From positions 1 to 46,400 of the IMG/VR virus record IMGVR_UViG_3300005253_000064: a stretch of DNA of 46,400 bases. One strand, written 5' to 3'. Each line of letters begins with the position of its first letter. Within the stretch, counting starts at the first letter, position 1. This stretch comes from a virus. The notes below the pieces were generated by a model. The model searched no databases and had not been told where the DNA came from. It was given only the letters and a program-made list of their open reading frames with translations. The translations under genes were made by a program, and so were the position numbers. Below are positions 33,023 through 39,215 of this stretch, in pieces.

Positions 33023-33289
33023 TTAATGCATTGCTAAGTCTTGATTTTGCCTTTTCTGTTGTGTTTCTCTGACAAGTCTTCTTATTTTGGTCTCATCTGA
33101 TTCTGTGAATTGCGCTATAGGAGTAGGTTTATAGTTGGCTTTTGAATGTTTTATGATTTCTCTTAATCTGTCATCAATAGCCTTTCTTATCAATTCCGAA
33201 CGTGAGAAATACAAACTGTCTTCTCCGGTCAGTTTTTCTATTGCTGCAATCCATGATTCTGGTACATTTATGGTGACAATGCGCGCCAT
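33023..33289 (-). CDS. Ribbon-helix-helix regulator, 88 aa
   Basis: RIVTINVPESWIAAIEKL with SRSELIRKAIDDRL is a textbook RHH (CopG/NikR N-terminal type): a strand, then helix, then the SRSEL(I/V)R helix. The C-terminal basic tail is polar. RHH dimers typically bind short inverted or direct repeats; those at 33683-33740 are the nearest candidates. Starts inside the upstream RHH gene. Confidence 0.8.
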   Translation of the reverse strand: MARIVTINVPESWIAAIEKLTGEDSLYFSRSELIRKAIDDRLREIIKHSKANYKPTPIAQFTESDETKIRRLVRETQQKRQNQDLAMH

Positions 33290-33549
33290 TTAGGGTGTCG
33301 CCTCCTCTCTTCTAATTCTGGATGGTGTACTATAATTTTATGGAATTCTTCCAGGTCCTTGTAATGTGGTAAATATTTCTTTAGAAAGTCTTTTAAGCTC
33401 TGTCTAATAAATGCGCTTCGGGATTGTGTTAGATTATAGCCTATAAGGATTTTTATTGCGTCATAGTACTGGTTTGGAATATTCAGAGTTATATTAATTA
33501 ATTTTTGTTTTTTTTTTGGTCTTTCCTGCTTATATTCCGTTGTTGGCAT
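33268..33549 (-). CDS. Ribbon-helix-helix regulator, 93 aa
   Basis: First gene of the long - operon. ATG 33549 (MPTTEYKQ) is taken, because a TATA-type box (33569-33579) would start the transcript almost at the ATG, giving a leaderless message. LINITLNIPNQYYDAIKILIG and SRSAFIRQSLKDFL form the RHH unit. A basic C-terminal tail ends RRRHPKWRALSP. Paralogous to the following gene; likely autoregulator of the divergent promoter. Confidence 0.75.
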   Translation of the reverse strand: MPTTEYKQERPKKKQKLINITLNIPNQYYDAIKILIGYNLTQSRSAFIRQSLKDFLKKYLPHYKDLEEFHKIIVHHPELEERRRHPKWRALSP

Positions 33550-33568
33550 AATTTTCAATAAATTAGAA

Positions 33569-33579
33569 ATTTATTAAAT
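33569..33579 (-). promoter_or_regulatory. TATA-type promoter of the long - operon
   Basis: On the - strand ATTTAATAAAT lies about 20-30 bases before the first ATG at 33549, the spacing expected for leaderless archaeal transcripts. Confidence 0.5.
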
Positions 33580-33651
33580 GATTAATATCTTTTTACCTTC
33601 TTAAAACTTACTCTAACTGTGTAAAATTAGAAAATTAGAATATTCGCAACA

Positions 33652-33659
33652 TTTAAATA
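33652..33659 (+). promoter_or_regulatory. TATA box TTTAAATA of the 33.75 kb operon
   Basis: A canonical archaeal TATA box, about 100 bases before the ATG at 33753. It would give a leader carrying the inverted repeat and the 10-bp repeats described next. Confidence 0.55.
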
Positions 33660-33682
33660 AGAAAAACAACTCTTGTCACTTA

Positions 33683-33713
33683 GGATAACATTAAATAACA
33701 AAAAATATTATCC
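33683..33713. repeat. Inverted repeat GGATAA...TTATCC
   Basis: Two 6-bp arms (33683-33688 and 33708-33713) bracket an A/T-rich centre with AAATAACA, downstream of the TATA box. It is a candidate operator for the RHH proteins encoded just to the left. Confidence 0.4.
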
Positions 33714-33740
33714 AATAATACCAAATAACACCAAATAAGA
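33712..33740. repeat. Three 10-bp direct repeats, CCAAATAANA type
   Basis: CCAATAATA, CCAAATAACA and CCAAATAAGA follow each other at about 10 bp, one helical turn, so their bases face the same side of the DNA. A partial fourth copy (CCAAATAAAA) starts inside the ATG of 33753. This is the geometry of an RHH operator. Confidence 0.55.
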
Positions 33741-33752
33741 GGATCAAAAAAA

Positions 33753-33941
33753 ATGCCAAATAAAATAGAAGTTGATGTTTCGGATGTCATAGAACTCCGA
33801 AATTTTATGATGTGGGTAAAGCGGGAGATGTCGATTTTTAAAGACAATCCAGTTATGCAGAAACAAATTGCGCAACACTTAGATTCAGCCACCACATTAC
33901 CCTTAGAGGAAATAGCGAAAGAAGTTGGTTTTCGATTATGA
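33753..33941 (+). CDS. Small helical protein, 62 aa
   Basis: GAGGATC precedes the ATG. An N-terminal strand (KIEVDVSDV) is followed by three helices (LRNFMMWVKREM; MQKQIAQHLD; LEEIAKEVG). The last resembles a short DNA-binding helix. Overlaps the next gene by four bases (ATGA). Function unknown; an early regulator is plausible. Confidence 0.55.
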   Translation: MPNKIEVDVSDVIELRNFMMWVKREMSIFKDNPVMQKQIAQHLDSATTLPLEEIAKEVGFRL

Positions 33942-34159
33942 ATTTAATGGAATTAAACTTAGACAGATATTTACCAGCAGCATTAAAATTTGAAGTTAGA
34001 CAATCAGCAGGAGATCCTAACATAATGCACATAACAATTAAACATTTTACAATAGGCAAAATGGCTTTAATCAGAATTAGTCATGTCCATTACGCTTATT
34101 TGAAGCAAGCAATAGAGAAATTTGAGACAGAAAAACTTGAGAGTGATAAAGAAGAATGA
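33938..34159 (+). CDS. Hypothetical protein, 73 aa
   Basis: Beta-rich centre (ALKFEVRQSAGDPNIMHITIKHFTIGK; ALIRISHV) with a C-terminal amphipathic helix. Coupled to both neighbours. No recognised domain. Confidence 0.55.
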   Translation: MNLMELNLDRYLPAALKFEVRQSAGDPNIMHITIKHFTIGKMALIRISHVHYAYLKQAIEKFETEKLESDKEE

Positions 34160-34371
34160 ATAAAACAGAAACAATTCAATGGCTTGTAGGTCATATTTTT
34201 GATGCACACCCTAACCCGGATTTTGCTATAGATGACCTCTGGATTATTCTAAGTACTCTCATAGAATTCTTGGAAAGAGAGAAAAATGACCGCATTCGCG
34301 CAGACGTTATGTATAATATAAGAAGTATGTTAAAAGGAGTGGTCTATGCAGAATCACCAACACCACCCTAA
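34156..34371 (+). CDS. Helical protein, 71 aa
   Basis: Helical, with conserved-looking FDAHPNPDFAIDDLW loop and LSTLIEFLEREKNDRIRADVMYN helix. Stops at 34371, where a T-tract begins, so this is the end of the first + transcript. Function unknown. Confidence 0.55.
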   Translation: MNKTETIQWLVGHIFDAHPNPDFAIDDLWIILSTLIEFLEREKNDRIRADVMYNIRSMLKGVVYAESPTPP

Positions 34372-34420
34372 TTTTTTTTTAATCATGCCTGGTCGGACCT
34401 TCGTAGGTCCAACGGGCGGA
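34372..34420 (+). promoter_or_regulatory. T-tract, then leader element with 6-bp hairpin
   Basis: Nine T (34372-34380) end the previous transcript. ATGCCTGG (34385-34392) and GGGCGGA (34414-34420) bracket a perfect hairpin, GGACCT-TCGT-AGGTCC (34395-34410), just before the ATG of the DUF932-like gene (34426). The same ATGCCTGG...GGGCGGA frame occurs at 35655-35691. It may act as a promoter and leader structure controlling translation. Confidence 0.5.
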
Positions 34421-34425
34421 GAATT

Positions 34426-35604
34426 ATGTCAAATACAAAAATTAGTGAAATGGAACTGTATAATCCGCAGTTTGAGAAGGGTAAAACCTTCATGGATTTG
34501 GACGAGACCATTAACTTCTTAGAAGATCGCGAAAAGTTTACTTTTCAAATCTCTGATATTACTGGTTTAGACATCATAGACAAGGGAATTAAAATGCGCT
34601 TAGATGTCGTGGAAGTGGATGACCACCTTATTAGCAATGGTTCTGCTAAAGAAGAGATAAGTTTCTTTATTTCCCGTAAGGTCTTTAGCCATTTAGCAAG
34701 CTATTTGAAGATCCCGGTGACCATGTATGACTTTTACCAGCGATTTCTACAGCTTGACTGGGATGACTTTAGTGCTTGCTGTGAAAAGGAAGGTGAAATC
34801 CTTCAAGTGCTTTTTAGCGACAGATATAAATCTGGCGATAAAACAGATTATATCACCGCTTTCAAGGACGGATGGGGATTTTATCCAAGAGTTATTCATT
34901 CTAAGGTTTATTTTCCCTATGCAGACGGAGACGCGCTTAGTAAAATGGTTTCTGGCTTCGATTCAATCAACCGAAGATCTGAGTTAGATTATTATTTCTA
35001 TAAAGCATTCTTAACTCCTTACAAAAGTTCATTGTATTTCAATGACCGCAGCCAATCAATTATCCCTAAGAGCCAAGCACACGTGGGTGACGTTATCGAA
35101 GCGGGTTTATGCATTCAGAACTCAGAGTGTAAGGAAGCCAGCTTTAACTTTAGGACCAGCGTTGTTAAGTTAATTTGCGATAATGGCAATATTTCAGCGT
35201 TTAACAAGGACCTGGCAGTTAATCATTACGCTAAGTTTTTTGAGCAAAAAGTTCAAAAGGCTTTTACTGAAGCACTCAAACTTCCAGAGCTTCACGCCAA
35301 GAAATATTTAGATGCTATGAGTTATGACGAGGATATCTCAGATGACTGGGCGGATTTTATAGAAGTCCCTAAGAAGTATGTTTCAATGAAGCCAGCAGAG
35401 AGGAAGGAAATTGCTGAAATTGGAAAACGTGAAGGCTATAAGTTCAGTCCAAGCGGAGTAATTGATGCTATAACTTACAAGAATGCGCACAGAGTTTATG
35501 ATGACCAGAATTTTGACAGACTTAATGAAAAGGTTAATCTTATCATTGAGACCGCACCACAGCTTCAGAATTGGAGACCCAAAAGGCTAAAAGCATTATC
35601 ATAA
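34426..35604 (+). CDS. DUF932-like protein, 392 aa
   Basis: Contains the DUF932-type core GDVIEAGLCIQNSECKEASF ... VVKLICDNGNI (about residues 222-264), and before it a strand-rich part (ALSKMVSGFDSINRRSELDYYFYKAF). DUF932 proteins occur in many phages and plasmids; some are linked to DNA metabolism, with no established biochemical role. GGGCGGA provides the ribosome site. It is the largest and best-expressed-looking gene of this operon, with its own leader hairpin and terminator. Confidence 0.65.
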   Translation: MSNTKISEMELYNPQFEKGKTFMDLDETINFLEDREKFTFQISDITGLDIIDKGIKMRLDVVEVDDHLISNGSAKEEISFFISRKVFSHLASYLKIPVTMYDFYQRFLQLDWDDFSACCEKEGEILQVLFSDRYKSGDKTDYITAFKDGWGFYPRVIHSKVYFPYADGDALSKMVSGFDSINRRSELDYYFYKAFLTPYKSSLYFNDRSQSIIPKSQAHVGDVIEAGLCIQNSECKEASFNFRTSVVKLICDNGNISAFNKDLAVNHYAKFFEQKVQKAFTEALKLPELHAKKYLDAMSYDEDISDDWADFIEVPKKYVSMKPAERKEIAEIGKREGYKFSPSGVIDAITYKNAHRVYDDQNFDRLNEKVNLIIETAPQLQNWRPKRLKALS

Positions 35605-35614
35605 ATAATTTTCA

Positions 35615-35649
35615 AATGCCGTCACAGTGATGGCATTATTTTTTTTTCT
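35615..35649 (+). terminator. Hairpin-T terminator after the DUF932-like gene
   Basis: AATGCC-G-TCA-CAG-TGA-T-GGCATT (35615-35637) forms a 10-bp stem with one G-T pair and a 3-base loop, followed by A and a run of nine T. This is the shape of an intrinsic terminator, unusual for a genome where other ends are plain T-runs. Confidence 0.7.
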
Positions 35650-35654
35650 TAAAT

Positions 35655-35691
35655 ATGCCTGGATTGAGGCGATAAAGCTTCTCTGGGCGGA
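35655..35691 (+). promoter_or_regulatory. Second copy of the ATGCCTGG...GGGCGGA leader element
   Basis: ATGCCTGG (35655-35662) and GGGCGGA (35685-35691) are separated by 22 bases (21 in the first copy, 34385-34420), again directly after a T-run. The inner part differs and lacks the perfect hairpin. The ATG at 35702 follows. Confidence 0.45.
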
Positions 35692-35701
35692 TGTGAAAAA
35701 A

Positions 35702-35875
35702 ATGGCAATACCAAAAACAAGAAATTATAAAAAATTAGTTTTAGAAGTTTCTTTAGATATAAAAGCAATGGGAAAGCCTTCAATGAATCCTAAGTTCAAA
35801 AAGGAAATTTGTAGTATCATAAATAAATATTATCCTAATTGGAAAACCGTGTCTTATGAATTTATGGAGGCGTAA
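35702..35875 (+). CDS. Small basic protein, 57 aa
   Basis: The ATG at 35702 (MAIPKTRNYKK) follows GGATGTGA; a longer frame from 35627 would start inside the terminator hairpin. Basic, with helices (KLVLEVSLDIKAMG; KKEICSIINKYYPN). Function unknown. Confidence 0.5.
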   Translation: MAIPKTRNYKKLVLEVSLDIKAMGKPSMNPKFKKEICSIINKYYPNWKTVSYEFMEA

Positions 35876-35879
35876 AAAA

Positions 35880-36029
35880 ATGGTAAAGATAATTCAATCT
35901 AATTTTAATTTCCCTTGTGATGGCTGTGGAAAGAACGGAATAACTGTAAGATTTGAAATCGATGGTGCTGCAATGCTTATTGATTTATGTAAAGCCTGCA
36001 TAAATGAACTCCGGAAGGAGGCGATCTAA
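35880..36029 (+). CDS. Small zinc protein, 49 aa
   Basis: FPCDGCGKNGITVRFEID ... LIDLCKACINEL has two C-x2-C pairs separated by a beta-hairpin, so one zinc site. GGAGGCG is upstream of the ATG. Ends one base before the next ATG. Not a known family to me. Confidence 0.55.
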   Translation: MVKIIQSNFNFPCDGCGKNGITVRFEIDGAAMLIDLCKACINELRKEAI

Positions 36030-36030
36030 A

Positions 36031-36243
36031 ATGGCTGTAAATATATCAGAAAGAACAAAGAAAAAGAATATGGTTATATTGATTGAAGTTGAGTGTGAGA
36101 GTAAAAATCATTGGAAACATATTAAAAAGATTGTTTCAAATAATCTTTTAGATAATAAGATTTCATATAGGATGGTTGATCAACGTTATGGACAGCTTCC
36201 AAGAACTTTTGATTTAGAAGTAAAAAGTTATAAGGTGGATTAA
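36031..36243 (+). CDS. Small alpha/beta protein, 70 aa
   Basis: The ATG at 36031 follows GGAGGCGATC; a start at 36004 would overlap the previous gene. Strand-helix-strand layout (NMVILIEVECESKNHWKHI ... KISYRMVDQ ... RTFDLEVKSYKV), ferredoxin-like in shape. Function unknown. Confidence 0.5.
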   Translation: MAVNISERTKKKNMVILIEVECESKNHWKHIKKIVSNNLLDNKISYRMVDQRYGQLPRTFDLEVKSYKVD

Positions 36244-36247
36244 AGAA

Positions 36248-36619
36248 ATGTCTGAAAAAATGTATAAGTGTCCTAACTGTTCCAAGACTTATAAAAAGAA
36301 CGGTTCTTGGCTGAGGAAACACATGATTGAGAAGTGTCACGTCATGTACCTTAAGCCAATGGTTCTTACAACGGACGTAGACTTGCAAGATATTTTATTT
36401 CGGATCATTAACCTGGAAAGAATTTTTAACGGTACCGCAGCAGAAAATTTCCATGATATTTCCATAGAACGGATCAAGCAAGAAGAGGCAAAAAAGATTG
36501 TAGACCCAGTTTTAGCGGATTATCGAAAGGCTTTCGGTGACTGTATAACAGAGCTTCAAGAGGTTCTTGGAATAAGGAAGGAACGCTTAGAATTAATAGA
36601 AGTGGAGTTGGCTAACTAA
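36248..36619 (+). CDS. Zinc-finger protein, 123 aa
   Basis: N-terminal YKCPNCSKTYKKNGSWLRKH then KCH is a C2H2-like or C2HC finger with a long interval. A C-terminal helical domain (RIKQEEAKKIVDPVLADYRKA) follows. The stop overlaps the next ATG (TAATG). A DNA-binding role is plausible. Confidence 0.6.
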   Translation: MSEKMYKCPNCSKTYKKNGSWLRKHMIEKCHVMYLKPMVLTTDVDLQDILFRIINLERIFNGTAAENFHDISIERIKQEEAKKIVDPVLADYRKAFGDCITELQEVLGIRKERLELIEVELAN

Positions 36620-36765
36620 TGTGTGAAATTTGTACTTCTCACCCATGTGACCGCTGTGGTTTAGATATATGTGATTCATGTGGCGAAGGGACCAATTCTG
36701 GTGAATGGCTCTGCATTCCATGCTTTATGAATGACCCTAATATAAAAAGTGAAGGTGAGCTTTAA
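36619..36765 (+). CDS. Cys-rich double-knuckle protein, 48 aa
   Basis: MCEICTSHPCDRCGLDICDS, then CGEG and LCIPCF, gives eight cysteines in a RING-like or cross-brace order. Coupled to both neighbours. The order C-x2-C ... C-x2-C ... C-x2-C resembles B-box or ZZ fingers. Likely a zinc adaptor. Confidence 0.55.
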   Translation: MCEICTSHPCDRCGLDICDSCGEGTNSGEWLCIPCFMNDPNIKSEGEL

Positions 36766-37017
36766 ATGTTGGTATGTATCCTATGCGGCAGAACGGTTAT
36801 AATGAATAATAACCCTATGCGCTATTCAGTTTGCACCCACTGTGACGTTTCCAATCTTACTGAAGAGCAGAGAAAGATTATAACAAATGCGAGACTTACA
36901 GAACACATGATTGCAATAGGTGTGGGCAGTTTTGACATTGGAAAAGCAACGGAAGCCCAGAAGCAAGCGATTTATAAAATTCTGAAAGACGAGGTGGACC
37001 AAGACGCTAATAAATAA
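36766..37017 (+). CDS. Zinc ribbon protein, 83 aa
   Basis: CILCGRTVIMNNNPMRYSVCTHC is a four-cysteine ribbon. The rest is helical, with EAQKQAIYKILKDEV at the end. Starts one base after the preceding stop. Probably an accessory in nucleic-acid metabolism. Confidence 0.6.
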   Translation: MLVCILCGRTVIMNNNPMRYSVCTHCDVSNLTEEQRKIITNARLTEHMIAIGVGSFDIGKATEAQKQAIYKILKDEVDQDANK

Positions 37018-37378
37018 AGATAAATTACCAACCACAATTAAGAAGCTATATGAAGGATTCATTCAAGCTCACTTCAGATGGGTGCATTTTGAGCAGGTCC
37101 GCAGCAGCTTTCGCAGAGCTTTCTTAGAAGCTCTGGCTAAACAGAAGATTAATGAAAGCGTGAAGCTTGTAGACTTCGATTTAAATCTATTGACGCACAT
37201 AAAATGGTATAGCACTGCGCCAGGTTCTTGGAGATATGATCCAGAAGCACCGGGTTATTTTACTCAGATTACACCCTTACCTTATGAGTGTATAACTGAA
37301 CCGAAGGTTTTTAAGCGTAATCGTAAAGCTACAAGAAATCCCCTAAAAATTTTAGAAAAAAAAAAGAGAGTGATATAA
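37010..37378 (+). CDS. Basic helical protein, about 122 aa, possible AUA start
   Basis: A GTG at 37082 is the first conventional start, but the frame is coding for 24 codons before it: (M)NKDKLPTTIKKLYEGFIQAH ..., from ATA 37010. GAGGTGG lies twelve bases upstream, a little far; ACG at 37004 is another candidate. The C-terminus is basic (FKRNRKATRNPLKILEKKKR). Function unknown. Confidence 0.5.
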   Translation: MNKDKLPTTIKKLYEGFIQAHFRWVHFEQVRSSFRRAFLEALAKQKINESVKLVDFDLNLLTHIKWYSTAPGSWRYDPEAPGYFTQITPLPYECITEPKVFKRNRKATRNPLKILEKKKRVI

Positions 37379-37666
37379 ATGAAAAATGAAAAGAAAAATG
37401 GTTTAGTTTGGATCTCTATTAAGGTGACTCCTCAGTTTAAGGAATCAGTGAAAGAGAAATCTATAAAAGAAGATCCGCTTGGGATGGGTAATCTTTCAAA
37501 TACCGTAAGAAAGGCAATTCAGTCCTATTTAACTGGTGATTTTATAGGGAATGAAGATCTAAAATTTCTCTATAGACTTATGGAAGATAAATTTACATTA
37601 AAAGTTGCATTAACGGATAATGAGAAGCAACGATTAATGAGAATGGACGGTGATATAAATGGCTAA
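37379..37666 (+). CDS. RHH-like protein, 95 aa
   Basis: GLVWISIKVTPQFKESVKEK, then LSNTVRKAIQSYL, fits an RHH strand-helix-helix unit. A C-terminal helical part follows. The start immediately follows the previous stop. Possible regulator. Confidence 0.55.
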   Translation: MKNEKKNGLVWISIKVTPQFKESVKEKSIKEDPLGMGNLSNTVRKAIQSYLTGDFIGNEDLKFLYRLMEDKFTLKVALTDNEKQRLMRMDGDING

Positions 37667-37949
37667 AAAGCTCTATGAAATGACGGTGGATGATCCAGAA
37701 GCACCAGTTATTAAGGAAGAAAAGAAAACCCAGATTATCAATAGAACTCAATATACTTTCAAGTCTGAAGCCTACACCTTTCTAAAGAAGAATGTTGGTG
37801 ATCTCATAACTGTAGTAGATCATTATCTTAGAACATACACCAACCCAAAAAGACAGCCAGCACCACTGGGCGGTATAACAGACAGAAGAAACAAACGCAT
37901 AACTAAGATCCATGAATTTCTCAAGAATTTTGAAAAAAAATGGGAATAA
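37659..37949 (+). CDS. Basic protein, 96 aa
   Basis: Overlaps the previous gene by eight bases. Begins MAKKLYEMTVDDPEAPVIKE; it continues through TQYTFKSEAYTFLKKNVGDL with a basic C-terminus (DRRNKRITKIHEFLKNFEKK). No recognised family. Last certain gene of this operon. Confidence 0.55.
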   Translation: MAKKLYEMTVDDPEAPVIKEEKKTQIINRTQYTFKSEAYTFLKKNVGDLITVVDHYLRTYTNPKRQPAPLGGITDRRNKRITKIHEFLKNFEKKWE

Positions 37950-37982
37950 AAGCAAGAGGATCAAATTATGCCAAAAATTTAT

Positions 37983-38276
37983 CTACTTTTTGCTTTTATT
38001 CCTTATCCTATTTTTATTTTTAAATTTTTTAAACTTGTCTATTAGCACTTTAGTATGGTGCTTCGCAGGCTTGTAGATAACAATAGCTTCATAGATATTG
38101 TAATATACATATCCCTTATTTCCTTTCTCATCTATGAAATTCACCTTAGATTCTGGTGCGCTATATAACAGAACTGTTTTTATCTTTCCATCAAGATTTG
38201 CTGTGAAATCGTCCATCTGTTTGGGGAACTCGTCTGCGCTAATAGATAAAATGGTCTTGGTCCGATATTTTCCCAT
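37983..38276 (-). CDS. Small alpha/beta protein, 97 aa
   Basis: Strand-helix sequence (KTILSISADEFPKQMDDF; KTVLLYSAPESKVNF; YEAIVIYKP) with a basic end. The ATG overlaps the upstream stop. Convergent with the + operon ending at 37949. Confidence 0.55.
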   Translation of the reverse strand: MGKYRTKTILSISADEFPKQMDDFTANLDGKIKTVLLYSAPESKVNFIDEKGNKGYVYYNIYEAIVIYKPAKHHTKVLIDKFKKFKNKNRIRNKSKK

Positions 38277-38554
38277 TATTCCGCCACGTCATCAATTTTT
38301 TTTTGGGGATTATCCCCTATATTAATAATGATCCTGGCATCCAATCCCACATCATTAAGGGGATTAAGATAATTTAGCGGATGATCTACCTCCGGTGCTG
38401 AAATAGACAACGAATATATACCACCATCAGACTTATCTTTCAGCGTGACCGTAAGCATTTGTTTAGTTTCCTTAGCTTTCTTATAGTACTTACTTACGGT
38501 CTTTATCTCAGCCACTGCAAGCTGAACGTCAAATTTCTTTATTTTCTTAGCCAT
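38276..38554 (-). CDS. Beta-rich protein, 92 aa
   Basis: KKIKKFDVQLAVAEIKTVSKYYKKA, then MLTVTLKDKSDGGIYSLSISAP and ARIIINIGDN. GGAG precedes the ATG. Beta-sheet protein of unknown role, forming a two-gene set with its downstream neighbour. Confidence 0.55.
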   Translation of the reverse strand: MAKKIKKFDVQLAVAEIKTVSKYYKKAKETKQMLTVTLKDKSDGGIYSLSISAPEVDHPLNYLNPLNDVGLDARIIINIGDNPQKKIDDVAE

Positions 38555-38566
38555 TATAATTTCTCC

Positions 38567-38734
38567 TTAATATATTTTTTTTTTTTTAATATCGTCAATA
38601 TATTTTTTATAACGTGTTATGATTAATTCCTCTACAATATCCTTAAAGGTCTTTTTTAACTCCATTTTGAGAAAATCCAGATATTTTGATACATCTTTAT
38701 CTAAATTAATCTTTAATTGGTCATTTAGAGGCAT
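38567..38734 (-). CDS. RHH-like protein, 55 aa
   Basis: MPLNDQLKINLDKDVSKYLDF, with LKKTFKDIVEELI as second helix, matches the RHH unit closely. First gene of a short - operon, facing the AT-rich region 38735-39036; a good candidate for binding the palindromes there. Confidence 0.6.
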   Translation of the reverse strand: MPLNDQLKINLDKDVSKYLDFLKMELKKTFKDIVEELIITRYKKYIDDIKKKKIY

Positions 38735-38852
38735 TAAATGTTAAGATTATCGCAGTGAATAAATACTTAAGTACAAAAATACCTTTTCCCATAATAATGG
38801 ATTAATAAAAAAAGAAAAAAATATTAACTGGATAATATCTATAGAAATTTTT

Positions 38853-38871
38853 TTTGTTGAATTTCAACAAA
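38853..38871. repeat. Palindrome TTTGTTGAATTTCAACAAA
   Basis: A perfect 9+1+9 inverted repeat centred on T at 38862, beside the divergent start sites. It shares three end bases with the next palindrome, so two binding sites may overlap. Confidence 0.6.
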
Positions 38872-38887
38872 TTAAATAATTTAATTT
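38869..38887. repeat. A/T palindrome AAATTAAATAATTTAATTT, copy 1
   Basis: A perfect 9+1+9 inverted repeat. Its 17-base core recurs exactly at 39199-39215, after the gene at 39037. Confidence 0.5.
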
Positions 38888-39036
38888 TAAATCCTATTTT
38901 TTTTTTTAACTTTTTTCTAATTTTAAATGACCTGGGAATTAGGAAGATTTATATACTATTTTTTTAATAAAAGATTGAGCCATATCTTTAATTAGATTAA
39001 CCCAAGCTTAAAATGTGATGCTACTTTCCCCCCATT

Positions 39037-39204
39037 ATGATTGAAAATGAGTGTAAAGCCGGAAACGAAAAAGATTGTAAAAATAATAGGGAAGAAAAGA
39101 AATGTGTAATCACTTGTGGGTGTGGTAGATTATTTGCCTTAAAATTAAGAAAACTGATAGGGATAGAAAATAAATTTACATTAGCAGCAACAGGACAAAA
39201 TTAA
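39037..39204 (+). CDS. Small Cys-rich protein, 55 aa
   Basis: Starts MIENECKAGNEKDCKNN and has CVITCGCGR, with a helical tail. No ribosome site (CCCCCC precedes the ATG). It stands alone on the + strand between two - operons and is flanked by the two copies of the A/T palindrome. It may be a small regulator; support is moderate. Confidence 0.45.
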   Translation: MIENECKAGNEKDCKNNREEKKCVITCGCGRLFALKLRKLIGIENKFTLAATGQN

Positions 39205-39215
39205 ATAATTTAATT
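39199..39215. repeat. A/T palindrome, copy 2
   Basis: AATTAAATAATTTAATT, identical to the core of 38869-38887. Lies at the convergent gene end, where it could also serve as a bidirectional transcription stop. Confidence 0.5.

Larger units (their letters stand above)
38735..39036. promoter_or_regulatory. AT-rich divergent control region
   Basis: About 300 bases without a gene. It holds TACTTAAGTA (near 38766), the 19-bp palindrome at 38853-38871, the A/T palindrome at 38869-38887, T-runs, and TTTATATA (about 38948-38955), a likely TATA box. It lies between oppositely transcribed genes and is a candidate promoter/origin hub. Confidence 0.5.

Noticed and set aside
37968-38045. 25-codon hydrophobic ORF, MPKIYLLFAF..., with GAGGATC before the ATG (same leader as 33753)
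   Set aside because: Overlaps the better-supported antisense gene 37983-38276 and the hydrophobicity comes from its A/T-rich sequence. Kept only as a curiosity.
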